Assembly (NCBI RefSeq): GCF_001640025.1
Contig: NC_031672.1
Coordinates: 1,798,001-1,862,000, forward strand
Direction of reading: 5' to 3'
DNA length: 64,000 bases
From: Sugiyamaella lignohabitans
Lineage: Eukaryota; Ascomycota; Dipodascomycetes; Dipodascales; Trichomonascaceae
The notes beneath the pieces are model-generated. The model did no database searches. It saw nothing but the letters and a program-made list of their open reading frames with translations, and was not told the origin of the DNA. This document shows, piece by piece, positions 60,698 through 64,000 of the stretch; positions within the stretch are counted from its first letter, which is position 1; each line of letters begins with the position of its first letter. The position numbers and the translations under genes were made by a program.

Positions 60698-60706
60698 CTA
60701 TATAAG
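60698..60706 (+). promoter_or_regulatory. TATA box of the PIP-kinase-like gene
   Basis: CTATATAAG is followed by a strong pyrimidine tract (TTCTCTTCCTCTTCTTCTTT, 60727-60746), then the aaaATGG start 168 bp downstream. This is the pattern of an expressed yeast promoter. Confidence 0.7.
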
Positions 60707-60874
60707 CAACAGGAGTCGCTGCAGACTTCTCTTCCTCTTCTTCTTTTCTCTTCGTCTATTCGAACAATTCTGCCTGCTAAGTCTGCACACCAGTATTGTT
60801 TTAAGATCTTTTTAACCAGCGTTTTTCAACTCGATTATTCTTTTATTTTATTACTGCCTGTTTTTATTTACAAA

Positions 60875-62422
60875 ATGGGCAGTTTCGGTCAACTTGATTC
60901 CACCTTTCGCTTCCCTCTTGAGCAGGGTTAGCTTGAGTCTAAAAGACCGGTTCGCAAGTTTCCTCGTCGCCCTGTTTTGAATGACGTTCGCCGTCCTGGT
61001 TCTGGCACTTATTATGGTAACTTGGGTGAGATAGAGAATCGTCGTCCTGCTAGACGTTCTGCTTTTGCTTACCACAAGACTATTCAATTTCCTATTGGTT
61101 ATGACTTTTCCGCTGAATCAAGCAAGCCCCTCACAGTATCTACCCAGGTTGTCGAAGATGATGAAGAGACTGATTGTGAAGAGCTTTTGTTGAACTTTGC
61201 TCCTGATGATTATTCCGCGTCTAAAGACTCTAAAGGCTTCCTTTGTGGTGAGGTGCCCACTTTGCTTCCTGACGATCCATTTTTTACTGGCATCCCTGAT
61301 TGTGCTAAAGAAGACGATGACGCTTATTTAAACCGTGTGTTTATTAATGCCTCTGACGACATTGAAACTATTAATTCTATGAATGCTCCTGATGCCCCTA
61401 TTGCTTCAGTTGAGCTAGAGCTCGAATGTGCTCTTACCCGGGTCGACAAAACTTTCGAGAACTTGGGAATTATTATTGAAGAGATATTGTTTGATATGCC
61501 AGAGAAAGTATCCAAAATGGCTTCTTTTAAATCCAAGTTGGCATTTGGCAAACGCCCCTCTATTTCTGGATCCACTCTATTTACTGGAATCCTTACTGGT
61601 CTTTGTGCCAACCCTCCATTGTATGCTCCTGGGGTACCTCATTCTTCCGTCTATGAAGTTAAGAAGTACCAACTTCAGAGTGGTGCCATTCTTGGAGTTC
61701 ATTCGCCCGTTGTTTACAATCAAATCCGGGCCGTCTGTGGAGTTGACCACGACGAATTGATGAGTTCATTTGATTTACAGTCTTTGGATGCTGCTATTAC
61801 CGAGAGAACTGGCTCCGAATTTGTTACTACTGATGGAAAATTCAATATTAAGACGCTCAAGCGCAAGGAGTACCAGATGATCTCTGATTTTAAGTTTCTC
61901 GATGACTACTACACCCATGTCAGAGACTTATTGACACGACTTCCTCCCTACCTGGGACACTACACTATTTGGGAGAATGGAAAGGAAACACATTTTGTTG
62001 TCACGAAAAGTTTAGTTGACAAGAACAATGACACTTTGTTCAAACTCAGGGCATCGACTGATGGCGACCTTAATGGATTCCCTCGTGTGGTTATCAAGGA
62101 TCTCAATCGCCTTAATGACAAGTATTTTCATTTGCCAGAGAATGTGCGAGAGCATATCGTTGGTCAGGTTCGTGGTGATGCCAAGATGTTGAAGAGACAC
62201 AATATTCTAGATTATTCATTACTGGTTGGGCTTGAGTGTGACCCTCTTACTGGTGAAGAAAGATCCTCAGTTGGCCTTAGTATTGCCCTCTGCCCCTCTA
62301 GTCGGGTCAAGAGAGTGGTTGGTAGTATCAGATCACTAATTTCTGGACACTCCACTTTCAAGGATCTTCGCCAGTTTGCCTCGGTCAATGGACCGAGCAG
62401 ACCTGTGGTCACACGCTGTTGA
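60875..62422 (+). CDS. Divergent PIP-kinase-like protein with an in-frame amber codon
   Basis: The frame from ATG at 60875 (MGSFGQLDSTFRFPLEQG) meets TAG at 60929-60931, then stays open for 496 codons to TGA at 62422. There is no further in-frame ATG until about 61379. The C-terminal half (about residues 310-460) resembles the N-lobe and early C-lobe of phosphatidylinositol phosphate kinases: GKFNIKTLKRKEYQMI with the ATP-site Lys, FLDDYYTHVRDLL, an altered FDLKGS-type site (LFKLRAS) and LKRHNILDYSLLVGL with the catalytic Asp. The later IID motif and activation loop are missing, so kinase activity is doubtful. It may be a readthrough gene, a pseudogene or mis-started. The promoter looks active. 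Confidence 0.6.
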
Positions 62423-63123
62423 GTTCATTCTTTCAATATTTGCGGTCAGCTGGTCAGTTTAGCATTATCCAAGGCACCCAATGCCTTGTTTGTCATTTCA
62501 TTTCTTTATGGTACTATTGGATTGGTAGTCACTTTGATTTCCTTTCGGATTTGCGATTTCGGTCGAGGTCATCCCGAGTCCCGGCTATTTCGCACGTCAT
62601 TCATTGGTTCACAGGCTCCTTGTCTTGCAATTCGCTCATCGTCCCTTGTTGTTCACTACATCAGTCGCCTCGCACACCGCGAGCAGACGACGATTTAGAC
62701 CGTTAGACTATTGTAGACCTGGCTCCTTGCCAGTTTACTCCTGGAGATTCTTGATCCTTCCAATTGCGGCGCTTCCTTAGCGACATTTTGGAACTGGAGT
62801 CAAGGCTCAAATTTCTATGGACGGACGATAAGCAGAACAGACATTGAGCCCTTGGTGTTGACACTGGCACCTGATCAATGAACTTTGAATAGTACCCCTT
62901 ACAATGACATGGCATTATCCAACATTCTACACTTACTGGTGGTAACCGCACTCGAGATTGATTGAACTTGACAGCCCATTTTTTATTTTATTTTTATGAT
63001 TGTGATGACTTTGTATGAATTTGGAGTTTGGGTTTATTGTAATTATGTCTATGTTAATAATTAATATTAATTTTTGTCTTACTTTCTGCCTCACCATAAT
63101 ATCAAGGTGCTCAGACCCCTCCC
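62423..63123. other. Intergenic region, no gene seen
   Basis: No relic of the missing PIP-kinase C-terminus is visible in the three forward frames. The region near 62970-63080 is very AT-rich. Confidence 0.45.
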
Positions 63124-63261
63124 TGCCATCGGCGGCAGGGGCTTCGCCCCAGACCCCACTGCTCCTCTCGCTGCGCTCGAGTCGTTGCGTTGAGGGTCCT
63201 CGCGTTATCCTGCGAAGCAGGAGCTACGGGGTCTGGGGCAGAGCCCCGGCCGCCGGAGGCA
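63124..63261. repeat. GC palindrome 24 (complete, 138 bp, slightly diverged)
   Basis: The left arm starts TGCCATCGGCGGCAGGGGC (changed at the outer hairpin) and ends GAGTCG; the right arm is the GCGAAGCAGGAG type. It lies 40 bp from the LETM1-like stop, between convergent genes. Confidence 0.93.
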
Positions 63262-63301
63262 CTAGCCCAGCTTTGAAGTATGTACAAATGGTCTATGGAG
63301 T

Positions 63302-64000
63302 CTATGCAAAAAAATATCCGGCATCGTAGTTTTTGTCAGCAAAAGTTGTCATCCAGAGCAGCAATTTGGTGCGAAGCTCGTCGTCTGTCTTGCCGGTGAT
63401 GGAGACTCCTCGTGCGTGACAGGCCAATCGGAGCTCGCGACTGTCAAGAGCCCTGGTGCTTCCGAATCGGCTAAGAAGGATGTTGTCGGCCCGAATTTCA
63501 TCGATTTGGGCCTTGATTAACAAACGCAATTTGGTGTCAGAGTACAGTTTCTGGAGTGGTATGGAGGATGTAGGAAATACTAAGGCACTAGATAGTGACT
63601 CTAGTTCCGCACGAGAAAGCATATAAACAGATCTTGAGTACATCTTGTCCAAATCTAAATTTGAAATAGTGGATTCTGCATCAGCAGTACTTTCGGTTGT
63701 ACCTGTAGTATTCTCTGTCAAAGTGGAGGTATTACTAGTAGATGGCTTGAGAGAGATAATCTTATCCTCGGTCTTCTTGATCTCCTTTTCTATATATGAA
63801 GGAGACATACACGTGGATGGAGCTAGTTTTGGAAACAACATCAACAGTAGCGGGGTTGTTTCAAAGAATACTGCAAATACTACAGCAAAAAGTGGCACTT
63901 TGCGAATGTCGCGAGCGGTTCGCTGAAGGATCATATACTCAGAGCGAGTTATATGAGTCTCAGATACTGATAGTGGCTTGACTGGTTCCTTTTCTATCGA
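63302..64000 (-). CDS. LETM1-family mitochondrial inner-membrane protein, 3' part
   Basis: LETM1/Mdm38-family proteins act in mitochondrial K+/H+ exchange and ribosome anchoring to the inner membrane. The frame is open to the window edge, so the N-terminus is missing (visible from SIEKEPVKPLSVSETHITRS). The sequence ITRSEYMILQRTARDIRKVP, then FAVVFAVFFETTPLLLMLFPKLAPSTC with one membrane span, matches the LETM1 domain start. The later SRFGSTRALDSRELRLACHARGVS and LLLWMTTF fit its C-terminal half. The protein ends at GYFFA without the long coiled-coil tail of LETM1, as in shorter members. The exact orthologue (Mdm38, Ylh47 or another) is not decided. Confidence 0.82.
   Translation of the reverse strand, partial: SIEKEPVKPLSVSETHITRSEYMILQRTARDIRKVPLFAVVFAVFFETTPLLLMLFPKLAPSTCMSPSYIEKEIKKTEDKIISLKPSTSNTSTLTENTTGTTESTADAESTISNLDLDKMYSRSVYMLSRAELESLSSALVFPTSSIPLQKLYSDTKLRLLIKAQIDEIRADNILLSRFGSTRALDSRELRLACHARGVSITGKTDDELRTKLLLWMTTFADKNYDAGYFFA

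Noticed and set aside
1..64000. CRISPR arrays, operons, prophage or bacterial features
   Set aside because: The window is plainly eukaryotic nuclear DNA with spliceosomal introns. No regularly spaced short direct repeats were seen.

Overview
The window is nuclear DNA of a budding yeast (Saccharomycotina) that keeps many introns. Introns start GTAAGT, GTATGT or GTGAGT, carry a CTAAC-type branch site (often TACTAAC) and end about 8-14 nt later in an AG. CTG codons fall at positions that are Leu in all relatives (for example in APM4 and NNR1), so it is not a CTG-Ser yeast. Genes that Saccharomyces cerevisiae lacks or has reduced (an LSD1-type demethylase, a U-box cyclophilin, a full Gemin2) point to an early-branching lineage such as Trichomonascaceae/Dipodascaceae (Sugiyamaella, Blastobotrys or a relative). 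The genus is an inference, not a search result.

Layout. 1-4.2 kb: end of a mitochondrial ribosomal protein gene (MRPL10), a U-box cyclophilin, and ribosomal protein P1 with two introns. 4.2-8.2 kb: gene-poor, with decayed dispersed repeats and one hypothetical membrane protein. 8.2-14 kb: PRP11 (SF3A2), NTO1, FAD1. 14.8-23.5 kb: MTF2-like, PEX14, tRNA-Gln(CUG), TFC6, UBA4. 25-31 kb: a secreted GH30 glycosidase, a p24 cargo receptor (ERP1-like), NSA1. 31.6-36.5 kb: PRP21 (SF3A1), SGT2, a fasciclin-domain protein. 37.8-47.7 kb: LSD1-like SWIRM/amine oxidase/HMG protein, two paralogous short-chain dehydrogenases, RRN3. 49-59 kb: Gemin2/BRR1, an SLC35F-type transporter, NNR1, a Gfo/Idh/MocA oxidoreductase, AP-2 mu (APM4). 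59-64 kb: dispersed and tandem repeats, a degenerate PIP-kinase-like gene with an in-frame amber codon, and a LETM1-family gene running off the end.

Several genes share pathways: SF3A1, SF3A2, Gemin2 and PPIL2-type cyclophilin in splicing; NTO1 and LSD1 in chromatin; TFC6 next to a tRNA gene; UBA4 in tRNA thiolation; MRPL10, MTF2 and LETM1 in mitochondria.

The most striking structure is a family of GC-rich palindromic elements, here called 'GC palindromes' (a label for this report only). I count 24 loci. A basic arm is 61 bp and begins TGCCTCCGGCGGCTGGGGC. Two arms in inverted orientation make a complete element, and five independent copies are each exactly 138 bp. They lie mostly in 3' flanks, especially between convergent genes, and in four introns. 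Two copies show compensatory changes in a hairpin stem. One copy was split by an LTR-like insertion flanked by a 5-bp near-identical duplication. I know of no description of this family but could not search.
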